A stretch of DNA of 64,000 nt, taken from Neurospora crassa OR74A. Its lineage: Eukaryota; Ascomycota; Sordariomycetes; Sordariales; Sordariaceae. Position numbers and translations under genes: made by a program. Within the stretch, counting starts at the first letter, position 1; the number at the start of each line of letters is the position of its first letter. Below, one piece after another: positions 11,481 through 22,907 of this stretch. The notes beneath the pieces were generated by a model that did not search any database, was not told the DNA's origin, and saw only the letters and a list, made by a program, of their open reading frames with translations. The DNA lies in the NCBI RefSeq assembly GCF_000182925.2, contig NC_026503.1, positions 248,001 to 312,000 on the forward strand. The letters run 5' to 3'.

Positions 11481-13096
11481 GGAAAGAGGTGATTGATGTC
11501 AACAAATGATATAGATGGAATGTGTCAGGGAACTGAAGTTAAAGTTGGGATTGCATATAACTGGGCTAGGTCAGGTCATGTTAGTTAGGTCGACAACAAA
11601 TAGAGAAAGGCGATTGCCAAGTTGGTTATCATGTCTTGTGTGTCTTGTGTCTGTTTGTCTGTTTGCTGGTGATGTTGGACATGTATGCGCTTGCATCTGC
11701 TATTTGCTGTAGCTTGTCGTAGCTTGTAAACATCTGTAGAGACAATGAATGCATCCAGTCGTCAATCAGCAATAAAGATCTCGTCCTACATTCGTGATAC
11801 TTTACCACATCAATGAACTGAATGACAAACAAGGTGATTCACCTTGGAACCACTAGCTCCATTCGTTCCCGGCGCCAAGCTGAGTCCAATTGCCAAACGG
11901 ATGGACCCCCGGTGTTGCCGCTCTGCCGTTCTGCCGCCGCCGCTCCGCCCGCAACAACGCAACGCAGCGCCTATCAGTCACAAGAAAGCGTCAGCTGCTT
12001 TGCTTTCATCCCTTTCATCAGTGGCTCGCCCCCCGGCGTGGCTGGGCTTGTCAGTGCCCAGTGGCTGTCCGCCAGCCAACGCTTCACACACAAATGATGT
12101 TGGCGATTACACTAGGACGATCATCTCGACTAAAATCCAATAACGAAACAAACAGTGGAGAGCTGCCCATCTTTTTTGTACTACGGGAGGGGGACGGTCA
12201 GATGTCCGTTGTTTGCGAATTTAACCGGGCTGCCTACCTAGGGTCCCGGGGGGTAGGGGGGGGGGGAGGTGATCAGGTTAAATGCAAGCATAGATCAATC
12301 GATGGCAGGAGAGCACAGCACAGCAGGGAGGCAGGGAGGCAGGGAGGCAGGGAGGGTGTGGTGTGGTGAGGTGTGGTGTGCTGAAACTTGACACTCAAAG
12401 CAAAGCCGAGGAGGGATGGACGGGATGCGCTCCCGTCGGTTGGGTGGTGAGGTGGTGGTGGCTGCACGATTAAAAAGGACCTAACAGGGTAGGTAGGGTC
12501 TGTTAGGTGTTGTCGGTTTTACTAACAGCTTGGCTACTACACTTCTAGGCGAACTGATAGTGGTTCGGTTAGGTGCAAACCCGACCACTGCAGCGGCGCC
12601 GGCAGCAACTCCGTCATCCAGCGTATCACCTGGGCCCGGTTACGTCATTGACCTACATCATAGGTAAGTAGCTGTAGGGTCCAGTCCTGGCACCTCCTCC
12701 CGAGACCCTGCCGACACCAACCTACCTACGCTACCTACCGCCCCCGGGGATTGATGATCAACAAAAAAAACCTTTACATCAACAAGTTTGGTTCTTATGC
12801 GCTTGTCGTTTGTTGCCAAGTCTGCAAGATAAATATTGGCAATCGAGATCCTCCTGCAAAGTTTTTTAATTTGTGTTTTCCTTTTTGAACCATCGATCTC
12901 TCTCTTACCTTTCCCAACGCATCTATCCGTCCATTTTTCGCTGGAAACTGAATCCACATCCAGAAAGAACAACAACACCACTACCAACCTAAAGATTTCC
13001 TAGTTCGGACATCTCCATCCATCTATCGTATACCACACACACAATACCCACCAGAGCCACGAAGCTCCATACCAGACAGACAGACAAATCCCCAAA
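11481..13096. other. Intergenic region with purine repeats
   Basis: No gene is evident. The stretch holds the 3' flank of the GH17 gene, four GGCAGGGA-type units near 12328-12355, other G-rich tracts, and a pyrimidine/CA-rich leader from about 12960 to 13090 directly before the next coding start, presumably a 5' untranslated region. Confidence 0.5.
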
Positions 13097-14309
13097 ATGT
13101 CAGCCCAACAACCAACCGAACGCCCTCAACCCCCCAAATCCGAAGGCTACCGACACGGCGGCACCGCCACCCCATCCTCCAATTTGAAGCCCACCATCAC
13201 CATGTCCATGTCCCCTCACTACACCCTCCCCACCTCCAAAGCCGGAACCCCTCTCAACTCCGCCCCCGGCACGCCCGTCAGCGGCACCCTTCCCAGCCTC
13301 TCCAGCCTCTCCAGCCTTTCCGTCTCGGGAGGCTACCCAGTCCCGCCCCGCGGCCCAATCCGCATGCTCTCCGAACACGCCGTCTCCGACACCCCTTTAA
13401 CCTCGGACCCCTACGGCGGCGCTTCCTCTGCCTCTGCTTCCGGCGGTGACTACATGTCCTACCGCCGTCCCACCAACGCCCAATCCCAACTCCCCACCGC
13501 CGAACTGCGAAGTAACCTCGCTGCCACTGCCACTGCCACTTCCGCTACTGCAGCCATGGGCGCAAGCGGTGCCGGCGCATGGGGTTCCTCGCGCGGAATC
13601 ATTGGTGGTTCCGGACCAGCCAATCCTCGCGAGGCAAGGGAGACGCAGTACGTTTCCTTGTCTGGGTCACGGAACAATAGTAGTACGGCATTGAATGGGA
13701 TGGTTTCCTCCAGAGGTCATCCACTGGCTAAAGGAGAGAACATGCAGCAGCAGGGTGAGGTAAAGACGGAAGGAGAACAGATGGCGCCGTATGGAGAAGG
13801 GGAGGTGGCGCGTGCTGTGGAGGGGCAGGCGAGAAAGAGGAATACCAATACCAATACCAAGAGACGGGAGTCGATGGCGCAGGGAGAGGAACAGGGGAAA
13901 AGACCGAACTTGAGTTTGGCGCAATTGGGAGAAGGAGGAGAAGGAGAAGGAGAAGGAGAAAAAGAAGGAGAAAAAGAGGGAGAAGCGGGGAGTGATCACC
14001 ATGGAAGAGAAAGGATGGGGAGCGCGAGTCAGAGGGAGGCTAGTGGTGAGAGGCATGGACGGGTGAGAGGGGAGGTCAGTTTGGAGCCTTCGGAGGCTGA
14101 TTTGGAGAGGTAAGTCCTTTTTTTTTTTTTTTTCCCACCTCTGGCATGAAACGAAATGATGAAGACAGCACTAACGGAAATGGTGTCGATACAGAAAAAA
14201 GATGCAGCAGTCTTGGAAGCGGGAGGAGATCAAGCAGGCGAGAAAAGCAGGAAAGGATGTCGACGGGACGAGCGGGTTGAGCGGAAGACAGCCTAGGCCT
14301 GAAGTATAA
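13097..14309 (+). CDS. Low-complexity hypothetical protein
   Basis: Two exons (13097-14109 and 14195-14309) joined by an 85-base phase-2 intron with a clear GTAAGT donor, CTAAC branch and ACAG acceptor give 376 residues. The start context CCAAAATGTC is near the sordariomycete optimum. The protein is largely disordered: an N-terminal Pro/Ser/Thr/Gly-rich part with LSSLSSLS runs, an Ala/Thr stretch, a basic KRNTNTNTKRRES segment, and a Gly/Glu repeat (GEGEGEGEKEGEKEGE) encoded by a GGAGAA microsatellite at about 13926-13985. The short second exon encodes a basic helix (KKMQQSWKREEIKQARKAG). I recognise no domain and assign no function. It could be nuclear, given the basic patches. Confidence 0.75.
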
Positions 14310-14672
14310 GGAGTGTCTGTCCTCCATGAGAGTGCTGTTGGAGGGGTATTGTTTTGGTGTCGAAATCTTAGACTATTAGACGGACGTTTTAGATGTGTGT
14401 GCGTTTTTTTTTTCTTTTTCTTTTTTTCTTCTCATTCTAGATTGGTGTGTTTCAGATTATCGACAAAAGTGGTACACTGAAGGTGGTTGTAAGATATGGT
14501 AGAAAAAGGTATATTCATGTGACAATTTACATTGGACTACTGTACCCAACCCATCGTGATAAGACAAACGGCATGGAAACAGGCTGGTTGATGTCTTGAA
14601 ATGTCTTCCCGTTCCCTGTCATCCCTTCGAACCCTCTGTCCACGGCTGCCAAGAACATTCGGTTGAGCCGTC
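14310..14672. other. Short convergent intergenic region
   Basis: The 3' flanks of two convergent genes. It contains a T-rich stretch near 14405-14430. Nothing else is seen. Confidence 0.5.
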
Positions 14673-16982
14673 TCATAGATGTGGCAGCACCTCCAACCAG
14701 CTGGGCATGACAAAGACGCCGTATGGCATGTGTCGAAGGCTGATGAACGACTCCACGATAAGGTAAACCCTGGCAGCCACGAATGCTACGCTCATAGCCA
14801 GCCAAAGAACCTTCCCGACTCGCTGGTATGCTCTGCTAAAGTACCAGAGCATTTTTGTTTCAGAGTTTAGAATAAGGGTGCTTCCACTTTCGACACACAT
14901 CTCCATTCTACCGCCAAATCTGATTCCGAAACAACGTTCCAAACATCTGAAGAGAATAAATACCAAGTTCAAGCAGCCACTGCCTGCAGTCAAGAGAGCT
15001 GCCATAATCAGACTGCTCACCTTCCATAAGATTCCCTCGATTTGAGTCGGGAAAATGAAATTCCAAGCAGTTAAGTGGATCCCGCCATTAATGAGAAAGA
15101 AAAAGGGAACGGGAAACATATCGAAGAAGATGAAAGGATTGTGGACTTCGTCGTAGTCTAAGTCTGCCCGCATGTACTGGGTGATATTTAGTACCATGCT
15201 TTTGGTAAGTGGAACCAAACGGCGGTTGTGGTCCATCATGAAATCGCTCTTTATTGCATCTCGATCGTGTTCGTAGGTCACGTTGGTCTCTGGGTCGCAA
15301 TGCGGGGGGCGTTCAGGAGGTATCAACGTCTCAATCCGAGGATTGTAATAGAAGGCGGTGCGGTAAAGTCCTTCGGGGTATCGACAACGCCTATGGTTTG
15401 GATTCACCTCCTTGCAGTCTACATATGGCTCGGGGGTTTTGATGGGGCTTCCTTTCAGCAGAGTAATGTGTCTGATGACTCTTGCCGCTCTGACTTTATC
15501 GTCTGGCGAAAAAAAGATTCTGCGTCTTGCAAAGGTCATACATCTGACTGCACATGCCCTTTGAAACGATGGCAATCCAGTGTATCTTACCGGCAAACGA
15601 AACATCTTGGCGTAGCTCATACCGCAAGGAAGCGCGACTCCGTCCGCCTCGTCGCCAGTGATGCAAAGTTCCGAGAAAGTATCTGTAGGTGCGATCCAAG
15701 TGACCTTTTTAAGTTCCCCCTCAGAGTCCTTGAAATGTATCAAGCTCGGGGAATCCCTTTCATCGGAGGGGGGCATGGTTTCGGGATCCGCCCTGACCGC
15801 GAGCATTGACAACTCGTTTTCGTGTGTTCGTTGCGGGTATAAGCATGTCATGATATTCTGCGCCTCACAAAACTGTTCTTGGACCATCAGAGCAAGCGCA
15901 TCCGCAAAGGCATCTGTAGGAATATTAATTGGGTGCGAAATATCGGCGGGTTTCTGTGACAACCGAGGTCAGATGATGGAACAATACCAGCAAGGAAGAA
16001 GGAATGCATGAAAACCAAGTATCAGCTGCGAAAAAAGGAAAAACACAACTCACAGAAAACCACGCAATATACAACAACAATGCAAAATAAGCGTGTCCGA
16101 ATGTATGAATTTCCAAAAGCGATATCGGCAGCTTCTGGTTTCCCCGAAAGATGCACTGGAGCAGCATCCAAGACAGTTGCACCATGACCAGTAACTTCTG
16201 GAAACCGTTCGATTTGTTTTTATCCTCGACATCCGAAGCATGGGGGAGCAGTAAATTCAAGTGTCCAAGCTGAGCAAGGAGGCGAATGCCATCTGGTGAT
16301 AGAGCAAGGTCTTCTGGGAGAGCTCCGTTGTAAGAGGACCGGAAGTAAGCTGACTCGGATGGGCGAATATCCTTAATTGAGACACGAAATCCACCCATGA
16401 CAGCAAAGAAACAGAATTCCATGGTGATCTGACCCATGTGATGAACACGTTAGCAGCTATCAACCAACTTAGACAGTACAAGTGGGAAGCATGCACGTAT
16501 ATGACACGCACCTCGTTCGGGTTCGTTTCTCCCTTCTCTGATCTCTCTTGTACCTTTTTCAAGTCTGTCTGGAGAGCCTTTGCAAATTCCCGCTCCCGCA
16601 TTGCAGCGGATAGGACTATTTCAGGGGCGAGCAATGACTCCAGACACATTTCAATCTTCTCCTTCAATACCGCAAATTTATACCAAAGGGTTTTCCACAG
16701 CGGGCCTCGTAATGGCTGCCCTTCCCGAGATGGTATTCTGGGGTGAACTGCGGTATAGATGCAAGCAACCATCGTAAGCAGGCAACTAAACAGTATGTCG
16801 CCAGTGCCTCTAGTGTTGGCTGAAGCCACCCATGGTGGAGCAATCGCTGTCGAGAGGAAATCCGTATCGTGTCGATGGCTGCGGAGGGTGTCGTGGGTGC
16901 TAGTGTTGTTCTGGGTTTCCGCGTCGCCTCCATGTACAGTAGGTATAATGAAGAGGAAAGTGATGATATAAAGGGCAGACAT
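14673..16982 (-). CDS. Fungal multi-pass membrane protein, function unknown
   Basis: Three exons (16982-16512, 16428-16054, 15953-14673) with introns of 83 and 100 bases, both phase 0, give 708 residues. An N-terminal signal/anchor (MSALYIITFLFIIPTVHG) is followed by a GTGDILFSCLLTMVACIYTAVHP helix, a form typical of a large fungal family of integral membrane proteins of unknown function. Further hydrophobic segments occur at MEFCFFAVMGGF, LVMVQLSWMLLQCIF, YFALLLYIAWF, FFDMFPVPFFFLINGG, SSLIMAALLTAG and WLAMSVAFVAARVYLIV, so about seven to eight passes. Between them is a long soluble part (about residues 290-560) without known motifs. The splice junctions restore continuous hydrophobic segments. 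Substrate or role is not known. Confidence 0.8.
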
Positions 16983-18962
16983 AATGTGAAATTCGGCAGG
17001 ATGAGCTGCTTATAATTTGCAGCAGCGCGGAAAGTGAGCGTGAATTATGGTTATTCGCGTGTTCAGTTGTGCAAGCGTTGAAGTTGACGAGCTAGGTCAA
17101 TCACTCCGATCCACCGGCTAGCGACTCTTTTAATACAACACGGCAGACTCGTTACTCTGGTGTACGTCGTAGCCTGACCTCGTAGTGTACGTCATTCTGT
17201 GGAGGGCAGGGCGTAGTGCACTGGACACGTCAATAGCAGATCATTGCTCGACCGCAAAGACCTGGATCTGTCCTCAAACTCGGGAACTGAGCCAGCAGTC
17301 GGTTTGGGGTGATTGGGGTGTGCGAATTCTTGTGATTGGAGACTGCCGCTGATAACCCATGTATTGGTGTATTGGCAAATTGTTGACAGCTGCGACCGCT
17401 ACCAGTGAGATACAATGGCCAGACACCATCACATCTTGGCGTAGGGAGCTGAATACAGCCTTGTTGACCAGCGTCCGGATGAGCGAATCAGGACGTTGGC
17501 TTTCTGTTGCAGGTGGCTTATTGGAAACAAGGGGACCGTATTGTTGTTGACGATGCATATGTATTGGGGCCCGAGTCGGGTTGATTTGTGTTTCTCACCG
17601 AATGGCGTCGAGTGATAAACAGAGAGAGCGCTCGAGACTGCGGAGAAGTGGGCGTGAACTGCCGAATGTCGGTCAGATTCAGGGATGATAAGAAAGTGTG
17701 AGGGTTGCGGAGCCTGCTTCTAGCCCTTGTCAGTCTTGCTGCAATCGTGACCGGTTACCCATTGCTTGTCTGCTTCAAAGTCTCATGATGGGGCCATCAG
17801 GATATCGAACAAACTTGGCTGGTCTGTGAAGCTCATGGTTGGGCCCAGCACCGATCAATCTAAATGGCCGAGGTCGATTGATGAAGGTGCAACGTGCAGT
17901 TGTGGGTGTGGAGAGGTGCTCTGACAGCAAGATGAAGGGCTCTTTGTCGTCTACAAAACTACGGCATGACAGAGTGTCTGGTCGGCGAACTTAGCGGCAA
18001 CAATTTGACGAGTCCCAATCATAGGCAACGTGTGACAAAATGATTCAGCGAGCCGCTGTTGTATCGCCGTCCATTGCCCAAGGGGATAGAAGTAGCGCGA
18101 AAAGAGTCGTGGTCCCAGCTGGGTGTCCGTGTGTGAAGGTGGGCGCCGAACAAAAATTGACTGGTCGCCGGTCGAGATTCGGGGGCCGCCGGGGGCCAGG
18201 ACGAGAGGTTCACATCTGGGGAAATGCATCCAACGAGTTAGCAGGGCTTTCTGGACATCTTTGGCCTCCAAAAGCCACGCAAACCTTTATGGAAGCGGTC
18301 GACGATGAAAGAGAATAGTGGTAAGACAACATGTCTGGGTGACGCCATGAATATGTTGGTGTCGAAGAGAAAATAGTCGGTGGTGGAGGCGTCTGAATTT
18401 CCAGTGCTGTCCATTATGCGCGCCTGCCTAGAAACCAATTGCGAAAGTGAGAGCACGGAATGATCTGGTTTACCAAAAATGGAAAGTGCCACTGGTGTAA
18501 GTGCGCTGGGTGCTTGTCGCCGGGTCTTGGGCAGAGGGTTATGTATGAAGGAGACGCTACTAGTCATCATCGTGATTGACTACAAGGGTTGTTCGTGGAA
18601 GAATGCATGGACCATATCTCGGCACTTTTTCACACTGGTGGTCTCCCGCCCGATGCTCGAGTCAAGTGGTGGGCTTTGAATCTCGAGTCTTCCTGAAGGG
18701 TCTTTCGGAAATCCATCAAATATCTTTACAATTAGAAGTATGGATCTCAACTTCCTGAATATGAGGCCCGTCACAACTCCAGTTCAGCATCGCCATGTTG
18801 CGGGCCTTGGCAATGTCACTCTCTTGGTGATATGGTCCTGGTCCGTGCACACCGCCAAAGAAAAGAGGAATTTTGGTTCTACACCGACAGGCAGACCACA
18901 AACCATCGTGAAATCCTCAAAGCTTAACGCGGTCCAGCGCATTTGCTTTCAAGTTGCTCCTC
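16983..18962. other. Long intergenic region, no supported gene
   Basis: About 2 kb between the membrane protein gene and the first zinc-module paralogue. Several short frames exist on both strands but they lack motifs, good starts or plausible splice partners. I see no tRNA or clear repeat. Confidence 0.45.
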
Positions 18963-19463
18963 ATGCCTACCCTTAAGGATGAAGAGGTCATTACGGCAAT
19001 TGCCACCGCGCCTTCTTCTACCGTTCGCAGTGTCTTGCGTGCACTCTGTGCCAATAACGACAACAAGCGGCTGATAGGCAAGATGCTCTCAGAGCTTCCG
19101 GTTACCTACGAGCAGGTGGAACAGAACATCACCAAGAAACGGAAAGCGGTGCACCAGGAAATCTGCGTTCAGTGAGGCTGTACCTTTGAACAGGGCGATG
19201 AGTCCTTGAGCTGTCGGCATCATCCATGTGAGTCCCTATGACCAGCCGGTTCATGGATCAGTGGAACTGATACCGCCCTGCGTCTTGTACCTAGATGCCA
19301 TGGAACTCGACGACTCCGATGACAAATGGTGCGACTGGCCGGAACATATGGAAATAGAAGACACTCCTAATAACCGTGATTTGAATCCCGATGGCTTCAC
19401 CTTTCCTTGCTGCGGAGATCCCGGGTCAAGGGCTCACAAGGGGTGCACGATGGGAAAGAGTTA

Positions 19464-20072
19464 GGGCGTGTTTGGCTCCCGTGAAATTGGGCTCTGAAGT
19501 CTTCAGAGCCGTTTTTTCAGAGCCGTGTTTGGAAACACTCTGAAATTTTTAGCTCTGAAATCCCCACTAAAAACCGACTCTGAAATTTCTTGCTCCACTT
19601 CGTAAAAACAGCCAATGAAATCACGTAAATCTTCTGAATTTCGAATTGAACGATTCTAAACTGTTCAAAATCGATAGAATTGCTGAAATAGCTTTCTGAA
19701 ATCAGATTTTACACTTTCAACCACTACGTAACTACCCTCATCGTCACCAAAAATCGACAAAATCGACAAAATCAAAATACCAAACCGGCCAAATATTACA
19801 TCGTCGTTATATATCGTCGTTGTATATGAAAGATATTAAGAATAATTTTTATTTTATAACCCTAACCCTAAAGATAGGTAGAATTTCGAAATTTAGAATC
19901 AAATTTCTACTAAATAGGACTCTAAAATACTATTCTAAAGAGGAACAGGGTAGAACTTAGAATCTTGGCATTTGCTGCCAAAATCCGGTTCAGGAGGGTC
20001 TGTGCTGTTCCTCTAAAGAATAGTTCAGAAAATCCGCTTCAGAGCCCGATTTCACGGGAGCCAAACACGCCC
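19464..20072. mobile_element. MITE 1, PIF/Harbinger (Tourist)-like
   Basis: The two ends form terminal inverted repeats of about 37 bases with one mismatch, beginning GGGCGTGTTTGGCTCCCG. A TTA triplet flanks both sides (19461-19463 and 20073-20075), matching the 3-base TTA/TWA duplication of PIF/Harbinger elements. Their termini also often read GGGC.TGTTTGG. The interior (609 bases in all) is AT-rich, has no coding capacity and includes subterminal inverted copies of GGCTCTGAA. A short CCCTAACCCTAA stretch lies at 19859-19871. It is a non-autonomous element inserted in the coding sequence of paralogue 1. Confidence 0.85.
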
Positions 20073-20076
20073 TTAA

Positions 20077-20525
20077 CCTCTCCGCACGCACCCAAAACTT
20101 ATAGGTACGCACCCCCACCAGAAAACTGGGGCGGTTCAGCTAATAACACCTGACACAATAGATCCCGTTTTTACCCGCAAAATTTCGTCTTTTCAATACA
20201 CGCAACATCGCTATACTCTAATTATTTCTTTTCCCCTTTTTTATTTTCACACAGCCAGTTGCACGCCGTCACACCAACACTCTACCTACCGTTGCACTAT
20301 CTTAAACCCCTCAACTCTATAAAAAACATTACCAGATTAGCGGTATTAGATTTACTAACCCGCTAAAGATAAAGATTTACAGGGCATTTACCAGGGATTT
20401 GCTAGGTTAATCCACCTGGAGATATGACAAATTACGATTTTTACAGCCAAAATAACATATTTTACATGTCAGCTGTCAGATCCCAAAAAGTGCGTACCTG
20501 TAAGTTTTGGGTGCGTGCGGAGAGG
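20077..20525. mobile_element. MITE 2 with TTAA target duplication
   Basis: Terminal inverted repeats of about 36 bases with one mismatch start CCTCTCCGCACGCACCCAAA and recur in reverse at about 20488-20525. TTAA flanks both sides (20073-20076 and 20526-20529), suggesting a piggyBac-like or a TA-targeting class; the palindromic target leaves this open. The left TTAA overlaps the right TTA of MITE 1, so the two elements sit back to back. There is no coding capacity. The subterminal TTTACATGTCAGCTGTCA has a reverse-complement relative near 54211-54227. Confidence 0.85.
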
Positions 20526-20715
20526 TTAACTCATGAGAAAACACCAAGCTGCAGATGGGAAACGGGGCAGGTATCAGCCTTCGAAGACCAAGAGCGGTAT
20601 ACTCGCAGCGCTTGAGGAGTTAGAGGCCAAAGAGAGAAAGGAGAGAGCCGAAAACTGGGTCCCCAAGAGAGATGGCGTTCATGTCTTTGCCTCACGATCT
20701 AGAGGTAGAAATTGA

Positions 20716-21061
20716 CTCTTCGGAACGGCGTTGCCCGAATAGGTACTCACCATTGTCGTGGTTTCAAAGAGGGGCGTTCTTACCAATACAGCGGCACGCG
20801 GGGTTGTCTGCGAGGACACGAGCCCTAATGTACGCTGTTAGGGCTCGCCTCGCTACCTCATGCAAGTCTTGCGAACAAGTCAAACCTCCCGAGCCCACGA
20901 ACGCATGTTATAAGTTACTGCTCCAATATCTCCGCACTTCCAAATCCAGACCCCGGCACTTTTTGGGGGGTAAATATCTTCTCATCCAATCATTCCCAAA
21001 TATCCAGAACCAATCGACCCCCAAATACCTACCCCTGAAAGCGGCAATCATCGGACCCAAG
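20716..21061. other. Promoter region of paralogue 2, with a perfect hairpin
   Basis: It contains a perfect 10-base inverted repeat (CGAGCCCTAA ... TTAGGGCTCG, 20819-20847, 9-base loop). No gene is seen. The stretch just before 21062 is a plausible 5' leader. Confidence 0.5.
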
Positions 21062-21828
21062 ATGCCTCCAGCTCCGGCTTCGGCTTCGGCTCCGGCTCCT
21101 CCTCGCCGTCCAATCCCAGAGGAGCTCAAGAATGTCTACCTTATGATGGCCATCCAAGAAGCGCCCGAGTCCACCATCCGGACTGTTCTCCGAGCTCTCT
21201 GCGGAGACGCCGAGTACAAGGCACGAATCGTGACTCTTATGTTCAACAAAAAGCTCCCACTTAGACCCGAAGCCATCACCACGGCAGCTGAAGCCTCCAC
21301 AAGCGCTTCAGGATCAAGAAAGAGAAAGGCACCCAGCACGGAGATCTGTATCCAATGTGACGAGCCCTTCGAAGAAGGAGACAAGAGCGTAACGTGCAAG
21401 CATCATCTGTGTAAGTCTTACACACCCAGTGATCCGTCCAGGAAGTGTGGGATGCGAGACTAACGCGACTTCGACGTGCAACAGTTGACATGGAACTAGA
21501 CGAAGACGACGAGACTTGGCTTGAGATGCCCATTTTTCCAGAGGAAATAGCGGACACTCCGTTCTGCCGCAAGGAAAACCCATAGGGCTTTGTCTTCCCT
21601 TGCTGCGGTACAAAGGGAAGCAGAAGCAGGGTAAATAGGGGATGCACAATGGGGAGACATCGGGCGACGGATGGGAATAGGACCAAGTATCCCGGGGATG
21701 TGAAGGAGAGTTCTAGCGAGGAGGACGACGCCGACGAAGAGACGGACGAGGATAATGATAACCCGGAGGGACGGGTTGAGGGTAAAGAGAAGGACGGCGA
21801 TGAGAAAGAGGCAAGTGACAGAAAGTGA
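21062..21828 (+). pseudogene. CHORD-like zinc-module paralogue 2 with internal stop
   Basis: Exon 1 (21062-21410) encodes an Ala/Pro-rich start, the conserved APESTIRTVLRALCGD helix, a basic RKRKA linker and the first zinc half CIQCDEPFEEGD...CKHH (C-x2-C-x12-C-x2-H). A 74-base phase-1 intron follows. Exon 2 starts at 21485 (FDMELDEDDETW). A TAG at 21583-21585 occupies the Asp position of the otherwise conserved ENPDGF, just before the second zinc half (FPCCG...GCTMGRH). After it the frame runs on through an acidic Ser/Glu/Asp tail to a TGA at 21826-21828. As written the copy ends after about 149 residues, with only half of the zinc module. Confidence 0.8.
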
Positions 21829-22213
21829 TAGTTTGGTTGAGATTCAGGACCTACAAAGACAAGGGATTGTTTGGTGGCAGTATTGGCGGGGAGATACACA
21901 TGAAGGAGTTGAGGAGATGGACGAACCACTCAATTGGTAATGATTTGCGTTATGTTGTCGTTCAATGACTTTGATCCTGTACACTGGACGAGATGGGCGA
22001 CCAAGGGTTAGGGTAAAAAGGGTGCAAGTGATGTGGGGCCACCCGAGCCGCCTATCGATACGATACCACCCTTCACTGCCCGGGTTCCAAGCTGGAGACT
22101 GGAGGCTCTCTGTCCCACCAACCACCAGATGTTGACAAGTCTTTCCTCTTTCAACGACAATTCCATATAACACCAATACTACCTCTCCGTTTCTTCGGTT
22201 GCCGTCTTCGTTC
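21829..22213. other. Spacer between paralogues 2 and 3
   Basis: No gene. A GACCAAGGGTTAGGGTA block at about 22001-22017 recurs downstream of paralogue 3, so the 3' flank was duplicated along with the gene. Confidence 0.6.
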
Positions 22214-22907
22214 ATGCCTCCGCCACACTCACCAACGCTCAGCAACGAGCAGCTTCGAACGCTATCGCCTTGGCGCCCGAAGACACTGTCCGCGCCGTTC
22301 TCCGCGCTCTCACAGCAGATGACGTCTTCAAGTCACGCATTGCGACACTCATGGCCAAGCTGCCACTTAGACCTGCGACCACAGCAGCAGAAAACAGTGG
22401 CGAGTCGAATGATGCTTCAAAGAAACAGAAGGCTGCCACTGCGCAAATATGCATCCAATGCGACGAACTCTTTGAGGAGGGCGATACCTCCGAAACGTGC
22501 TCGTATCATCCTTGTAAGCTACCCTCCAACGGGCGCATTATCGCCCTCAATACCCACTCCCCATAAAACAGTACCTACGTACCTCAATAGCATAGACAGA
22601 CATTTGACTAAGAATGGAACTCTCCTTAGACGACATGGAATTAGATACGGACGCACCCGGTTGGATTGAATGGCCTCGTCGAGGAGTCCAAGAGACTGAG
22701 ATTATGCGAAGGGAAAACCCTGATGGGTTCGTTTACCCCTGTTGCGAAGCACTGGGCAGTGAGGGACATGTGGGTTGTACGATAGGTAGACATAGGGCTG
22801 CGGATGGAAAGAGGGGGAAGTTCCCGGGGAGCGATGATGAGAGTTCTAGTGAGGAGGAGGAAAAAGAGACGGAAGAAGATGAAGATGAGAATGATGGGGG
22901 CAAGTGA
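22214..22907 (+). pseudogene. CHORD-like zinc-module paralogue 3, probable one-base frameshift
   Basis: Conserved coding starts in frame from about 22260 (APEDTVRAVLRALTADD, then CIQCDELFEEGD...CSYHP), but the only sensible ATG (22214, MPPPHSPTLSNEQ, resembling the starts of copies 1 and 2) is one base out of frame. Alignment to copy 1 places a one-base loss at about 22246-22268. Exon 1 ends at 22513 with the family's phase-1 donor. Exon 2 starts at 22630 (YDMELDTDAPGW) and holds DGFVYPCCEALG, GCTIGRH and an acidic Ser/Glu-rich tail to the TGA at 22905-22907. A shorter product from the internal Met at 22351 would keep the whole zinc module, so some activity cannot be excluded. Confidence 0.7.

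Larger units (their letters stand above)
18963..20715 (+). pseudogene. CHORD-like zinc-module paralogue 1, stopped and split by two MITEs
   Basis: The ATG at 18963 opens a frame homologous to the five copies downstream: an N-terminal helix block (APSSTVRSVLRAL), a basic linker (KKRKAVHQ) and the first half of the zinc motif. A TGA at 19173-19175 falls exactly where the other copies have the second cysteine (CVQ-stop versus CIQC/CLQC). Beyond it the frame stays open to a phase-1 donor at 19228, and exon 2 begins at 19295 (YAMELDDSDD, then DGFTFPCCGDPG and GCTMGK). The gene is then interrupted at 19461-20532 by two adjacent inverted-repeat elements. Its coding tail resumes at about 20536 (HQAADGKRGR...) and ends at 20715. 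The copy should not give a full protein, although a 70-residue N-terminal product is possible. Confidence 0.8.

Noticed and set aside
13926-13985. GGAGAA repeat as a stand-alone microsatellite feature
   Set aside because: It is in frame and part of the Gly/Glu-rich segment of the 13097 gene, so described there.
17230-18900. Several short frames on both strands
   Set aside because: None has a motif, a good start or a splice partner; I could not assemble a gene.
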